NCBI GenBank assembly: GCA_028719205.1
Contig: JAQUKH010000002.1
Coordinates: forward strand, 62,001-126,000
Direction of reading: 5' to 3'
Origin: a bacterium
GTDB taxonomy: Bacteria > JACRDZ01 > JAQUKH01
DNA length: 64,000 nucleotides
In this document: in pieces, positions 37,221 through 45,933 of the stretch
Position numbering within the stretch: position 1 is the stretch's first letter
How the letters are laid out: the number at the start of each line of letters is the position of its first letter
The notes under the pieces: model-generated
What the model was told of the DNA's origin: nothing
Database searches by the model: none
Seen by the model: the letters and a program-made list of their open reading frames with translations, nothing else
Position numbers and translations under genes: made by a program

Positions 37221-37288
37221 GGCTAGAATTTTATCATGGATCTTCAAGATTATTATCAATAAAAATAAATTTTCATTGGCAGGAATTT

Positions 37289-38317
37289 TTATCCCTCATT
37301 TTTTGATAATTTACGCTCAGAGTATTTTCCCTTTATTTTTGCAAGCGACTCTTTAGCGTAATATTGAACACCTGTATCTTTATCTTTTAATACAGCAAGG
37401 AGCGGTTCGATAGCGCGGGGGTCTCCTATTTCACCCAGCATTTCCGCCGCTTTTCGTTTGACAATATTATTTTTATCATTCAATGCCGCGATGAGAGGTT
37501 CGACCGCGCGTTTATCTCCCAAACTTCCCAGGGCTTTTACCGCTTTCAACCGGATTCCTGTATCTTCATCCTTTAAGGTGAGCATTAAAGGCTCGAGGGC
37601 GTTATTATCACCGATCTTTCCAAGCGCTTCTATGCACCCTCTTTTTATGCCAAGATCTTCATTGCTGAGAGCGGCAATAAGATTTTTAACAGCTGGTTTG
37701 CCTATATCAGCAAGTGCTTTTATCGCGAGGTTTTGTACGTCAGCATTTTTATCCTTTAACGCGGAGATAAGAGGATCAATGCCGTACATATATTGTATTA
37801 TTTCAAACAATTTTGACACGAAAGAATCCGAAGAGTAAAATGCCCGGCTAAATGGTGCCTGGCAGGGTTTAATGGGCCTATAGGTAATTTCTGTAAGAGA
37901 AGGATTATCAATATGTGTTTCAAACTTCTTATCAATAACCGGGAATTTTTGGGATTCCAAAGATAATTTACCTGCCAGATAAACACCCGTATATAGGTTT
38001 CCGCCTGGATAATAGTAAATTCCCTCCGCGTTTCCTGTGATTTTTATTTTTAGAATAACATCACAATCTTTAGCGTCGGACAGTACAACTTCAGCATCCG
38101 CGTATCTAAAAAGGTTTTTTATCAGGGCCTCTACAGGTAAAGAAATTTCCTCGGGTTTGCAATTATCATAATACTGTTCAATCTCCACCCCGACTTTTTT
38201 CAGAGAACTGGCATAATAAATGCTTTTCTGTTTTTGCCCGGCGGAAACATTTGGAATGCAAAAAAATACAGCCAGGCAAAAAGAAAAACATAAAATCTCA
38301 CACCGGTATTTTCTCAT
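37289..38317 (-). CDS. Secreted HEAT-repeat protein (paralog A)
   Basis: 342 residues from the ATG at 38317, which has GTAGGAGG upstream; an earlier in-frame ATG would precede this site. Signal peptide (CFSFCLAVFFCIPNVSA). Residues ~30-185 form an N-terminal domain of unknown fold with strands such as CDVILKIKITGNAEG and YTGVYLAGKLSLES. Residues ~190-330 are five HEAT/PBS-lyase-type repeats of ~31 residues (for example PLISALKDKNADVQNLAIKA). It is the paralog of the protein at 41908-42933 and faces the CBS-GGDEF gene. A periplasmic scaffold role is inferred. Confidence 0.82.
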   Translation of the reverse strand: MRKYRCEILCFSFCLAVFFCIPNVSAGQKQKSIYYASSLKKVGVEIEQYYDNCKPEEISLPVEALIKNLFRYADAEVVLSDAKDCDVILKIKITGNAEGIYYYPGGNLYTGVYLAGKLSLESQKFPVIDKKFETHIDNPSLTEITYRPIKPCQAPFSRAFYSSDSFVSKLFEIIQYMYGIDPLISALKDKNADVQNLAIKALADIGKPAVKNLIAALSNEDLGIKRGCIEALGKIGDNNALEPLMLTLKDEDTGIRLKAVKALGSLGDKRAVEPLIAALNDKNNIVKRKAAEMLGEIGDPRAIEPLLAVLKDKDTGVQYYAKESLAKIKGKYSERKLSKNEG

Positions 38318-38452
38318 TAAAAAACGCCTCCTACTAAAAATATATGCCAAAATAGATTAGTTGTATAACATAAAAGAATAGATTTGTCGACAAATAAGTA
38401 AAAAAGTTATAAAATGAACCTTAATTTGATATAATTCTGAAAGGATTAAATT

Positions 38453-40177
38453 ATGGAAAACAAATTAATAAAAAATATTTTAGCCTCAGATGTTGTTTGC
38501 GTTTCTCCTGATACATATTTATCTGATGTAGTTTTACTTATGAGGAAAAAGAACATCAGCTGTGTAGTTATAACCCGGGATAAAAAACCTATAGGGATTT
38601 TTACAGAGAGGGATATGGTCAGGATATTATGTAAAAATACCGATCTCGGAAAAATAAAAATAGAAAAAATTATGTCAAGATCGTTAGTAGCGATCAAAAA
38701 GGATATCAATATTTATGAATTATACGACCTTTTAATAAATAATAATATACGGCATCTTGTTGTGGTTGATGATGATAATAACACCGTCGGAATAATAACC
38801 CAGACAGATATTATCAGCAATCTGGGGCTTGAATATTTTTTTGACATTAAGGATATATCAAAAATAATGACAAAAAATTTAACAACTGTTACGGAAAAAT
38901 GCCTGCTGCCGGATATAATTTCAAATATGGCTGATCATTCTTTCAGCTGTATAATTGTGGAAAGGAAAAAGAAGCCTATCGGCATTTTTACCGAACGCGA
39001 TGTTGTGGACCTTTATAACAGGGGGGTTGACTTAAAGACCTTAACAGTTGATAAAGTTATGAGTTCTCCGGTAATAACGGTCAACGCCAAAGTTCCGCTT
39101 TACAGGGCGGTTAAAACAATGAATAATAACAAGATCCGGAGGCTGATAGTAGTTGACGATAAAGGCATTATTACCGGTTTGATTACCCAATATGATATTG
39201 TTAAAGGGCTTGAGGCAAAATATATCGAGTTTTTGAAAGATATTATTAACCAGAAAGAAAAAATACTGGAAGAAACGGAAAATGACCTTATCGAAAAAAC
39301 AGCATATCTTGAGAATATCCTGTCTTCTTCAACAAATATGGCCATTATTGCCTCTCATTTAGATTTTAAAATATTATATTGCAATCCAACGGCTGAGAAT
39401 ATTTTCGGTTACAATTTTGAAAATATTTCTAAAACAAACCTTAAAAAAATTCTCGAAAAAGAAAATTTGGAGAAAGTACGGTTTAACCGCGCGATGAAAC
39501 TGATCGAAAATAAGGGTGATTATGATTTTATGATCGAGCAGCAAAGGAAAGATGGCAGCTATTACATAGAATCCAGGCTTTCAGGTATCTGGGACAAAAG
39601 GAACAGGCTGATCGGATATGTGCTAATATGCAGGGATATTACCGAGCGCAAGAGGTCGGAACAGCGCCTGGAACATATGGCGCATTTTGACCTGTTGACT
39701 GATATTCCTAACCGGGTATTATTTTTTGACAGGTTAAATCACGCGATTGTCGAAGCGAACCGCGAGAAGGTTATGGTAGGGCTTCTCTTCATAGATCTGG
39801 ATGGATTTAAAAATATCAATGACAGCATGGGGCATCATATAGGAGATATGGTGTTAAAGACCGCGGCAATGCAATTAAAGAAATGTGTACGCAAATCTGA
39901 TACGGTGGCCAGGATAAGCGGTGATGAATTCGCAATTGTTCTTCATAAAATTAAAAGCAAAAAAGATTCGGAATTTGTCGCCAAAAAGATCTTAAATATT
40001 TTTTCAAAACCGTTTAATATTGAAAAGCATAAATTATCTATCAGTGTAAGTATTGGTATCAGCCTGCAGCGCCCTGATGAGGAAGGCTCGGAGAAAAAAC
40101 TTTTGAATGATGCTGATACAGCTATGTATTACGTAAAAGAGCAGGGGAAAAATAGCTTTAAATTTTTTGAGGAGTAA
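38453..40177 (+). CDS. Diguanylate cyclase with four CBS domains and a PAS domain
   Basis: 574 residues. Four CBS motifs in two pairs fill residues 1-265 (units end with IGIFTERDMVRIL, VGIITQTDII, IGIFTERDVVDLY, TGLITQYDIV), then a coiled coil, a PAS domain (~285-400) and a GGDEF domain (~410-574). The active-site motif is SGDEF in RISGDEFAIVL, a tolerated variant; the upstream FDLLTDIPNR and FIDLDGFKNINDSMGHHIGD are intact, so activity is plausible. CBS pairs bind adenine nucleotides, suggesting that energy state controls c-di-GMP synthesis. Cytosolic. It sits 5 bases before the UbiB-like gene. Confidence 0.9.
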   Translation: MENKLIKNILASDVVCVSPDTYLSDVVLLMRKKNISCVVITRDKKPIGIFTERDMVRILCKNTDLGKIKIEKIMSRSLVAIKKDINIYELYDLLINNNIRHLVVVDDDNNTVGIITQTDIISNLGLEYFFDIKDISKIMTKNLTTVTEKCLLPDIISNMADHSFSCIIVERKKKPIGIFTERDVVDLYNRGVDLKTLTVDKVMSSPVITVNAKVPLYRAVKTMNNNKIRRLIVVDDKGIITGLITQYDIVKGLEAKYIEFLKDIINQKEKILEETENDLIEKTAYLENILSSSTNMAIIASHLDFKILYCNPTAENIFGYNFENISKTNLKKILEKENLEKVRFNRAMKLIENKGDYDFMIEQQRKDGSYYIESRLSGIWDKRNRLIGYVLICRDITERKRSEQRLEHMAHFDLLTDIPNRVLFFDRLNHAIVEANREKVMVGLLFIDLDGFKNINDSMGHHIGDMVLKTAAMQLKKCVRKSDTVARISGDEFAIVLHKIKSKKDSEFVAKKILNIFSKPFNIEKHKLSISVSIGISLQRPDEEGSEKKLLNDADTAMYYVKEQGKNSFKFFEE

Positions 40178-40182
40178 GAACA

Positions 40183-41904
40183 ATGGTAATAAACAGATTA
40201 ACATCCCCCTTCAGGAATACCGTGCGCCTGCGGTATATCTTAAAAGTTTTTTTAAGGCATGGATTCAGGGATTTTATCGGTAAACTTAATCTGGAAGGTT
40301 ATCTTCCGTTAGCTAAAACCATGGAATTTTTGAATGTATTCGGGGATGAAGAAAAAAAACTTACCGCCCCCGAGCGTTTCAGGATGGTTTTTGAAGAATT
40401 GGGGCCTACCTTCATAAAATTCGGCCAGTTGTTAAGTACCCGGCCTGATTATATTCCATCAGAATATATACAGGAATTTAAAAAACTGCAGGACAACGTC
40501 CCTCCTTTTTCTAAAGAGGAGGTCGAAAAAATTATAAAAAAGGAATATGGCCCTGATGCCTCTGTTGAACAAATTTTCAAAACTTTTGATTTTAAACCGG
40601 TTGCCGCGGCCTCTGTAGCTCAGGTGCATATAGGAACTCTTATTTCAGGAGAAGAGGTGGCGGTTAAAATCCAGCGGCCTGATATAGAAGAAGTGATCCA
40701 TCAGGATATTCGTATTTTATATCGCCTTGCCGGGCTGATCGAGCGGAATTTTGAAGAGAGCAGGCTTCTGGATCCTGTAGGTATTGTAGATGAATTTGAG
40801 AAAACTATTCTTAAAGAGCTGGATTTTATAACAGAGGGATCAAGTATTGAAAAATTCAGGGCGAATTTTAAGGATTTTCCGGGTATTTATATCCCTAATG
40901 TATTTTGGGATTATACTACCCGCCGTATTTTAGTGGTCGAAAGAGTTAATGGCCTTGAGCTGGATGAAGTGAAAAAAATAAAAGAAAAAGGCCACGACCC
41001 TAAAAAAATAGCGGACATTGGTTTAAATTGTTTTTGTAAACAGATCATGGAAGATGGTTTTTTCCACGCGGACCCGCATCCGGGTAATTCCATGTTAATG
41101 GATGACGGCCGCATAGCGTTAATCGATTTTGGTATTACAGGCTCTCTTGATAATGAAATGATGGAAAATATTGCCAATGTTTTTATCGGCTACAGCGAAC
41201 ACGATTATGAAAAGTTGGTTAAGACATTCAGCAAGATGGGCATTACAAATGAAAACACGGATATTCCTGTTTTTAAACAGGATCTGAAGGATCTGAGCGA
41301 GCCTTTTTACGGACGCTCGCTTAAACACATAAGTGTAAAGGAAATCTTCGATAAAATCACGCAAACCTGTCTTAAGCATAATATTAAACTTCCAAAGGAT
41401 CTATTGCTGCTTTTTAAAACTTTTTTGCAGATAGAAGCTTTGGGCAGAGACCTTGACCCTGACAGCAGTGTTCTGGAAAAAGCAAAACCATACGCTTTAC
41501 GGCTTTTAGATAGGGGCCATAACCCCAGGGTAGCAATAAAGAACTTTAAAAAAGACATGGCGGATTTATATTCATTAATGAAGGTAATTCCTGAAAATGT
41601 TAAGAACGTGCTTGTTCAATTAAGCAAAGGGAATCTGCGTTTTGAATTTATGCATCTCGGATTTGAAAAAATTAATATCGATATTGTGCGCGGAATTAAC
41701 AGGATTACGATGGGTATAGTAATATCAGCTTCGATTATAGGTTCCGCTCTTGTTATTAGTTCCGGCACGGAAGTTTTACCGGTTACAATAACCGGTTTTG
41801 GTAAAGTTTCTCTTACCACTTTGATCGGCTTATTAGGTTTTACTATATCCACCTTGCTCAGTATTTGGCTGGTAATTTCTATTATCAGGTCTGATAAGCA
41901 ATAA
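40183..41904 (+). CDS. UbiB/AarF (ABC1/ADCK) family kinase-like protein
   Basis: 573 residues. The KxGQ motif (FIKFGQLLSTRPD), alanine-rich loop (AAASVAQVH), HADPHPGN and LIDFG are the atypical kinase core seen in UbiB and COQ8. Two hydrophobic helices at the C-terminus (VISASIIGSALVIS; LLGFTISTLLSIWLVISII) anchor it to the inner membrane. UbiB proteins assist isoprenoid quinone synthesis; no other ubi/men gene is in the window. It is translated with the CBS-GGDEF gene (5-base gap) and its stop is 3 bases from that of the converging HEAT-repeat gene. Confidence 0.93.
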   Translation: MVINRLTSPFRNTVRLRYILKVFLRHGFRDFIGKLNLEGYLPLAKTMEFLNVFGDEEKKLTAPERFRMVFEELGPTFIKFGQLLSTRPDYIPSEYIQEFKKLQDNVPPFSKEEVEKIIKKEYGPDASVEQIFKTFDFKPVAAASVAQVHIGTLISGEEVAVKIQRPDIEEVIHQDIRILYRLAGLIERNFEESRLLDPVGIVDEFEKTILKELDFITEGSSIEKFRANFKDFPGIYIPNVFWDYTTRRILVVERVNGLELDEVKKIKEKGHDPKKIADIGLNCFCKQIMEDGFFHADPHPGNSMLMDDGRIALIDFGITGSLDNEMMENIANVFIGYSEHDYEKLVKTFSKMGITNENTDIPVFKQDLKDLSEPFYGRSLKHISVKEIFDKITQTCLKHNIKLPKDLLLLFKTFLQIEALGRDLDPDSSVLEKAKPYALRLLDRGHNPRVAIKNFKKDMADLYSLMKVIPENVKNVLVQLSKGNLRFEFMHLGFEKINIDIVRGINRITMGIVISASIIGSALVISSGTEVLPVTITGFGKVSLTTLIGLLGFTISTLLSIWLVISIIRSDKQ

Positions 41905-41907
41905 CTG

Positions 41908-42933
41908 CTATTTTTCTTCAATCTTTGACAGCCTGTTAAGTTTTTTACCATTTATCCTTATCAGAGATTCTTTCGCGTAAGACTGGATGCCGGGATCATT
42001 ATCTTTCATTGCTGCCATAAGCGGTTCGATCGAACGGGTATCTCCAATTTCGCCTAATGATCTCGCCGCCTGCGATTTGACTATTTTATTCATGTCTTTA
42101 AGCGCGGAGATCAGGGGTTCAATCGCGCGCTTATTCCCTAATTTTCCCAACGCTTTCGCGGCCCTCCACCGTATACCAGGATCATCTTCTTTAAGCGCGA
42201 GAATAATATCTTCAATCGCGTAACTATCGCCCAGTTTTCCGAGAGCGTCTATGCTGCCTCTCCTGATATAAAGATTTTCATTATACATCGCGGCAATAAG
42301 GGGATCAATAGCCGGTTTACCTATATTAACAAGCGCTTCTATTGCCATGTTTTGTATATCAGTATTTTCATCCTTTAATGCGGATATTATAGGATTAATA
42401 CCATAGGTATCGTAGATTATTTCCAGTAATTTAGATACAACTGAGCCTGATAAAAAAAACGCGCGGTCAAAAGGAGCGTCACACGGCCTGAGCGGATTCC
42501 AGGTAATACTTACGGGGGAGGGAGAATTTATATACACATCAAATTTTTTTTCACTAACAGAGATCTTTTTGGATTCTAAAGAAATTTTACCCCAAAGATA
42601 CGCGCCGGTGTAAAGGTAACCTTCAGGATAATGATAAGCGCCCTCCGCCTTTCCTTCAATTATTATTTTGAGAACGGCATCATAATTTCCGGTGCCGGGC
42701 GGGATAGCATCAACTTCCGCGTATTTAAAAAGTTGTATCGCAATGTCTTCAATGGGTAAACGAATTTCGTCCGCGTATGGTTCGCAATTTTCATAGGACT
42801 GATTAACCACAATTTGTACTCTGTTCAAAGAATTGCCGGGAAAGTCCGGTTTATGATCTTGGGCATAAATAACTTGAATAAAAAAAATTATAAAAATACC
42901 ACAGCATAACAGGCTATAAATATTTCTTTTCAT
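41908..42933 (-). CDS. Secreted HEAT-repeat protein (paralog B)
   Basis: 341 residues. Signal peptide (YSLLCCGIFIIFFIQVIYA). It shares the whole architecture of the protein at 37289-38317: an N-terminal domain with YDAVLKIIIEGKAEG, YTGAYLWGKISLESKK and PCDAPFDRAFF, then five HEAT repeats (PIISALKDENTDIQNMAIEA onward). The two copies are on the same strand and flank the CBS-GGDEF/UbiB pair, so a segmental or gene duplication is likely. ATG preceded only by a weak ribosome site. The function is unknown. Confidence 0.8.
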   Translation of the reverse strand: MKRNIYSLLCCGIFIIFFIQVIYAQDHKPDFPGNSLNRVQIVVNQSYENCEPYADEIRLPIEDIAIQLFKYAEVDAIPPGTGNYDAVLKIIIEGKAEGAYHYPEGYLYTGAYLWGKISLESKKISVSEKKFDVYINSPSPVSITWNPLRPCDAPFDRAFFLSGSVVSKLLEIIYDTYGINPIISALKDENTDIQNMAIEALVNIGKPAIDPLIAAMYNENLYIRRGSIDALGKLGDSYAIEDIILALKEDDPGIRWRAAKALGKLGNKRAIEPLISALKDMNKIVKSQAARSLGEIGDTRSIEPLMAAMKDNDPGIQSYAKESLIRINGKKLNRLSKIEEK

Positions 42934-43084
42934 AATTTATACCCCCTTGTTTAGGGTATATGCCAAAATATTTTGGATGTAATACAAAATAATTAATAAA
43001 GGAATTGAAACAAATAGTATTTTATGAGAGAATATTCCTAATAAACTTACTTTTATTATGGTTTTTGATTTATAATAAAAACAA

Positions 43085-43474
43085 ATGGAACCTTTAATTC
43101 CCGGGAAAAAAATAGCTAAAAGGATCAAAAGATCATTTACCGCAAGGTTTCGGGTCCTTACATCAAACTTTGAAGACTCTACCAAGTGGAATATTGTTTC
43201 TATAATAGATTTGAGTTCAAGCGGTGTTTTTTTTAAACATAATGAGGACATACCCATAGGTTCAGCAATAGAGTTAAATATTTCTCTGCCATTTGTTAAC
43301 AGGCCGGCCCACTGTCTGGCCCGGGTATGCCGGGTAGATGATGACAAGCAATTTAAAGCAGGGCTAAAAAAGATACCTGTTTATGGAATAGCCGCTCCTT
43401 TTGAAATAATGGATGAGGATATAAAAGAGGCTATAGATAATTTCGCGGAAAAACTTACCCTGATGCAAAAGTAA
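43085..43474 (+). CDS. PilZ-domain c-di-GMP receptor
   Basis: 129 residues with a single PilZ fold: an N-terminal KRSFTARFRV with arginines for the RxxxR contact (R19-K-R region) and the DLSSSGVFF box that matches D/NxSxxG. It would bind c-di-GMP and pass the signal to a surface or motility partner. It lies alone, divergent from paralog B and 105 bases before the MFS gene. With GGDEF at 38.5 and 61.5 kb and HD-GYP at 0.8 kb it completes a c-di-GMP circuit. Confidence 0.82.
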   Translation: MEPLIPGKKIAKRIKRSFTARFRVLTSNFEDSTKWNIVSIIDLSSSGVFFKHNEDIPIGSAIELNISLPFVNRPAHCLARVCRVDDDKQFKAGLKKIPVYGIAAPFEIMDEDIKEAIDNFAEKLTLMQK

Positions 43475-43578
43475 AAATGGATAAACTTGAGTTAAGCGAT
43501 CCTCGCCAAGTCCTTTCTTTATTTTGATAACCTCTTTTTATATAATTATAGTACAAAAAATGCAGAGCAGAACAATCT

Positions 43579-44814
43579 ATGGACAGGATTAAGAAACTTG
43601 GAAACCGGACCTTTTCATCGCTGAAGATACGCAATTATCGCCTGTATTTTATCGGCCAGGCTGTTTCCCTGTCCGGAACATGGATGCAGACTATCGGTCA
43701 ATCCTGGCTGGTGCTGAAAATTACCCATTCAGGTACAGCGCTGGGATTAGTGACCGCGCTTCAATTTTTGCCGCTATTATTCCTGGCTCCATTGGGCGGA
43801 GTAATGGCAGACCGGTTTTCTAAACGTAAATTACTTTTCATTACCCAATCAGTATCAGGGGTATTAGCGTTAATTCTTGGCCTGCTGGTTGCTTTTGACG
43901 CGGTACAGCTTTGGATGATATACATGCTCGCGCTGGCTTTGGGCCTGGTAAATGCCGTTGATAATCCAACCCGCCAGACGTTTATAATGGAAATGGTCGG
44001 GAAGGAAGAACTGGTAAACGCAGTCTCATTAAATTCCGCTCAGGTGAATTTATCCCGTGTTATCGGGCCGGCCATCGGCGGAATTCTGATCGCGACAATG
44101 GGCCTCGCATCCTGTTTCATTATTAACGCTGTTTCTTTTGCGGCTGTTTTGTTAGCGTTGTATATGATGAAGCCGGAGCACCTGCATAAAACACAGCGTT
44201 CGGAGTATGTCAAAGGCCAGCTTAAAGAAGGCTTAAGATATGTTATGGCGACACCTGTACTGAGAAATACCTTAATTATGATGGTGATAATCGGTACTCT
44301 TTCATATGAATTTATAGTGATCCTTCCTTTGCTCGCTCAATTTACTTTCCACGGTGATGCCGGCAGTTACGCCGCATTGACCGCGGCAATGGGTGTGGGG
44401 TCAGTCGCCGGAGGATTGTTTTCAGCTAACCGCCGGAATATCGACGCGCACCTTTTGGTTAAGGCCGCGCTTTTGTTTGGTTTGACAATGTTAATAACCG
44501 CTGTTATGCCTACTTTTATTCTGGCAATGATATCCTTAGTTTTTGTCGGTATTTTTTCGATCAATTTTTTGTCGTTATGCAATGTGATTTTGCAAATGAA
44601 AAGTTCTCCAGAAATGCGCGGCAGGGTCATGGCGTTATGGACCGTGGCGTTTTTGGGAACTACTCCGATCGGCGGCCCGATAATCGGCTGGATCGGCCAG
44701 CATGCCGACCCGCGATGGGGCCTTGCGACGGGGGGTTGTGCGGCTATTTTTGCCGCGGGGTATGGGCTTGTAACGCTTGGGAAAGAACGCTACCATAAAA
44801 TTATTAATAAATAA
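43579..44814 (+). CDS. MFS exporter of the EntS-like type
   Basis: 411 residues, about 12 membrane helices. Opening RNYRLYFIGQAVSLSGTWMQTIGQSWLVLKI and the loop-2 motif GGVMADRFSKRKLLFITQSV (given in parts) are typical of EntS/siderophore or macrolide exporters. The cargo is not predictable. ATG at 43579 without a strong ribosome site. It precedes a dispersed repeat (44819). Confidence 0.9.
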   Translation: MDRIKKLGNRTFSSLKIRNYRLYFIGQAVSLSGTWMQTIGQSWLVLKITHSGTALGLVTALQFLPLLFLAPLGGVMADRFSKRKLLFITQSVSGVLALILGLLVAFDAVQLWMIYMLALALGLVNAVDNPTRQTFIMEMVGKEELVNAVSLNSAQVNLSRVIGPAIGGILIATMGLASCFIINAVSFAAVLLALYMMKPEHLHKTQRSEYVKGQLKEGLRYVMATPVLRNTLIMMVIIGTLSYEFIVILPLLAQFTFHGDAGSYAALTAAMGVGSVAGGLFSANRRNIDAHLLVKAALLFGLTMLITAVMPTFILAMISLVFVGIFSINFLSLCNVILQMKSSPEMRGRVMALWTVAFLGTTPIGGPIIGWIGQHADPRWGLATGGCAAIFAAGYGLVTLGKERYHKIINK

Positions 44815-44818
44815 TATT

Positions 44819-44843
44819 TGTAGGGGAACGGCTTGCTGTGCCC
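44819..44843. repeat. Reverse copy of the CCCCTACA repeat family
   Basis: TGTAGGGGAACGGCTTGCTG (44819-44838) and TGCCC; the complement reads GGGCACAGCAAGCCGTTCCCC followed by TACA (in parts). It sits in the 83-base gap after the MFS gene. Confidence 0.6.
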
Positions 44844-44897
44844 TAATATTTTAAAAATAAATAGAATGTTGAAATAAAATGTAGTAAAATATAAATT

Positions 44898-45710
44898 ATG
44901 ACAAATAACATTTTTGAACAAATAAAAAAGATCAACGAATACGGAAAAGAGTTTTGGAGCGCGCGCGATTTGTACAAATTGCTTGGATATACGGAATATG
45001 GAAAATTTCTTCCGGCGATTGAGAGAGCAAAAGAGTCATGTAAAAACAGCGGGCAAAAAATTGATGACCATTTCGCTGGTGTGAGCGATATGGTTTTGAT
45101 AGGTTCTGGAGCTGAAAGGGCCGTGGATGATTACCGTCTTTCCCGCTATGCTTGCTATCTCATCGCTCAAAATGGTGACCCAAGAAAAGAAGAGATTGCT
45201 TTGGCTCAAACCTATTTCGCAATTCAAACAAGACGGCAGGAAGTACGAGAATTGCAGATTGAAGACAGCAAACGCGTATTTTTGCGCGATGAAATGAAAG
45301 AGCATAACAAAAACCTTGTTCAGGCCGCAAAACAAGCAGGTGTGGTAAATTATGCTAATTTTCAGGACTTCGGGTACATGGGATTGTATGGAGGGATGCG
45401 GCAGAGGGATATTCACGCAAAAAAGAAGCTCCATAAAAATGAAGTAATTTTGGATCATATGGGAAGCGAAGAGCTTGCCGCGAATTTGTTTAGGGCTACA
45501 CAGGCAGAGGCTAAGTTAAAAAGAGAAAATATTATGGGTGAACAAAAAGCTAATCAGACCCACTATGATGTTGGTAAAAAAGTCCGCAAAACAATTGCTG
45601 AGCTTGGTGGGACCATGCCGGAAAAATTGCCGGTTTCAGAAAATGTGAAAGAATCACGGAAGAGAATTAAGGCAGAGCAAAAACTTTTGAAATTTAAAAA
45701 GAAAAATTAG
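44898..45710 (+). CDS. dinD: DinD-like DNA-damage-inducible protein (BRO-N/RhuM-like)
   Basis: 270 residues. The N-terminal ~110 residues match the DinD/BRO domain (WSARDLYKLLGYTEYGKF, AVDDYRLSRYACYLIAQNGDPRKEEIALAQTYFAIQTR in parts), and the central part is DinD-specific (NFQDFGYMGLYGGMRQRDIHAKK, MGSEELAANLFRATQAEAKL in parts). Escherichia coli DinD inhibits RecA filament formation. No SOS box was seen upstream. Accessory gene; the next gene encodes a TIR protein 224 bases away. Confidence 0.85.
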   Translation: MTNNIFEQIKKINEYGKEFWSARDLYKLLGYTEYGKFLPAIERAKESCKNSGQKIDDHFAGVSDMVLIGSGAERAVDDYRLSRYACYLIAQNGDPRKEEIALAQTYFAIQTRRQEVRELQIEDSKRVFLRDEMKEHNKNLVQAAKQAGVVNYANFQDFGYMGLYGGMRQRDIHAKKKLHKNEVILDHMGSEELAANLFRATQAEAKLKRENIMGEQKANQTHYDVGKKVRKTIAELGGTMPEKLPVSENVKESRKRIKAEQKLLKFKKKN

Positions 45711-45762
45711 GTGGAATTCCAAAATTAAAGACCTGATCCTAAATTATGGGTTGCATTTATTT

Positions 45763-45790
45763 GTAGGGGCGTATAATTATACGCCCTTTT
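45763..45790. terminator. CCCCTACA-family repeat acting as an intrinsic terminator after dinD
   Basis: TGTA (45762-45765) then GGGCGTATAATTATACGCCC (45767-45786), a perfect 20-base palindrome, followed by TTTTTATT. The stem and T-run make a strong terminator for dinD. The copy is in reverse orientation compared with 20038. Confidence 0.7.
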
Positions 45791-45817
45791 TATTATTGTT
45801 AAATTTAGTTATTTTTA

Positions 45818-45846
45818 TTGACTTAGCTAAAATACGGGCTTAGAAT
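45818..45846 (+). promoter_or_regulatory. Predicted sigma70-type promoter for the TIR gene
   Basis: TTGACT (45818-45823), 17-base spacer, TAGAAT (45841-45846). The ATG is 88 bases further on, leaving a leader of about 80 bases. A second ATG at 45927 opens an out-of-frame 8-codon reading frame too near the ribosome site to be likely used. Confidence 0.5.
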
Positions 45847-45933
45847 TGTTCAGGTAAATTCAAATTTTTACTGCAACTACAAGCTTCGTATATTAACTGA
45901 TAATAGGTAAATATAAAAAGGAGTTTATGCAAA

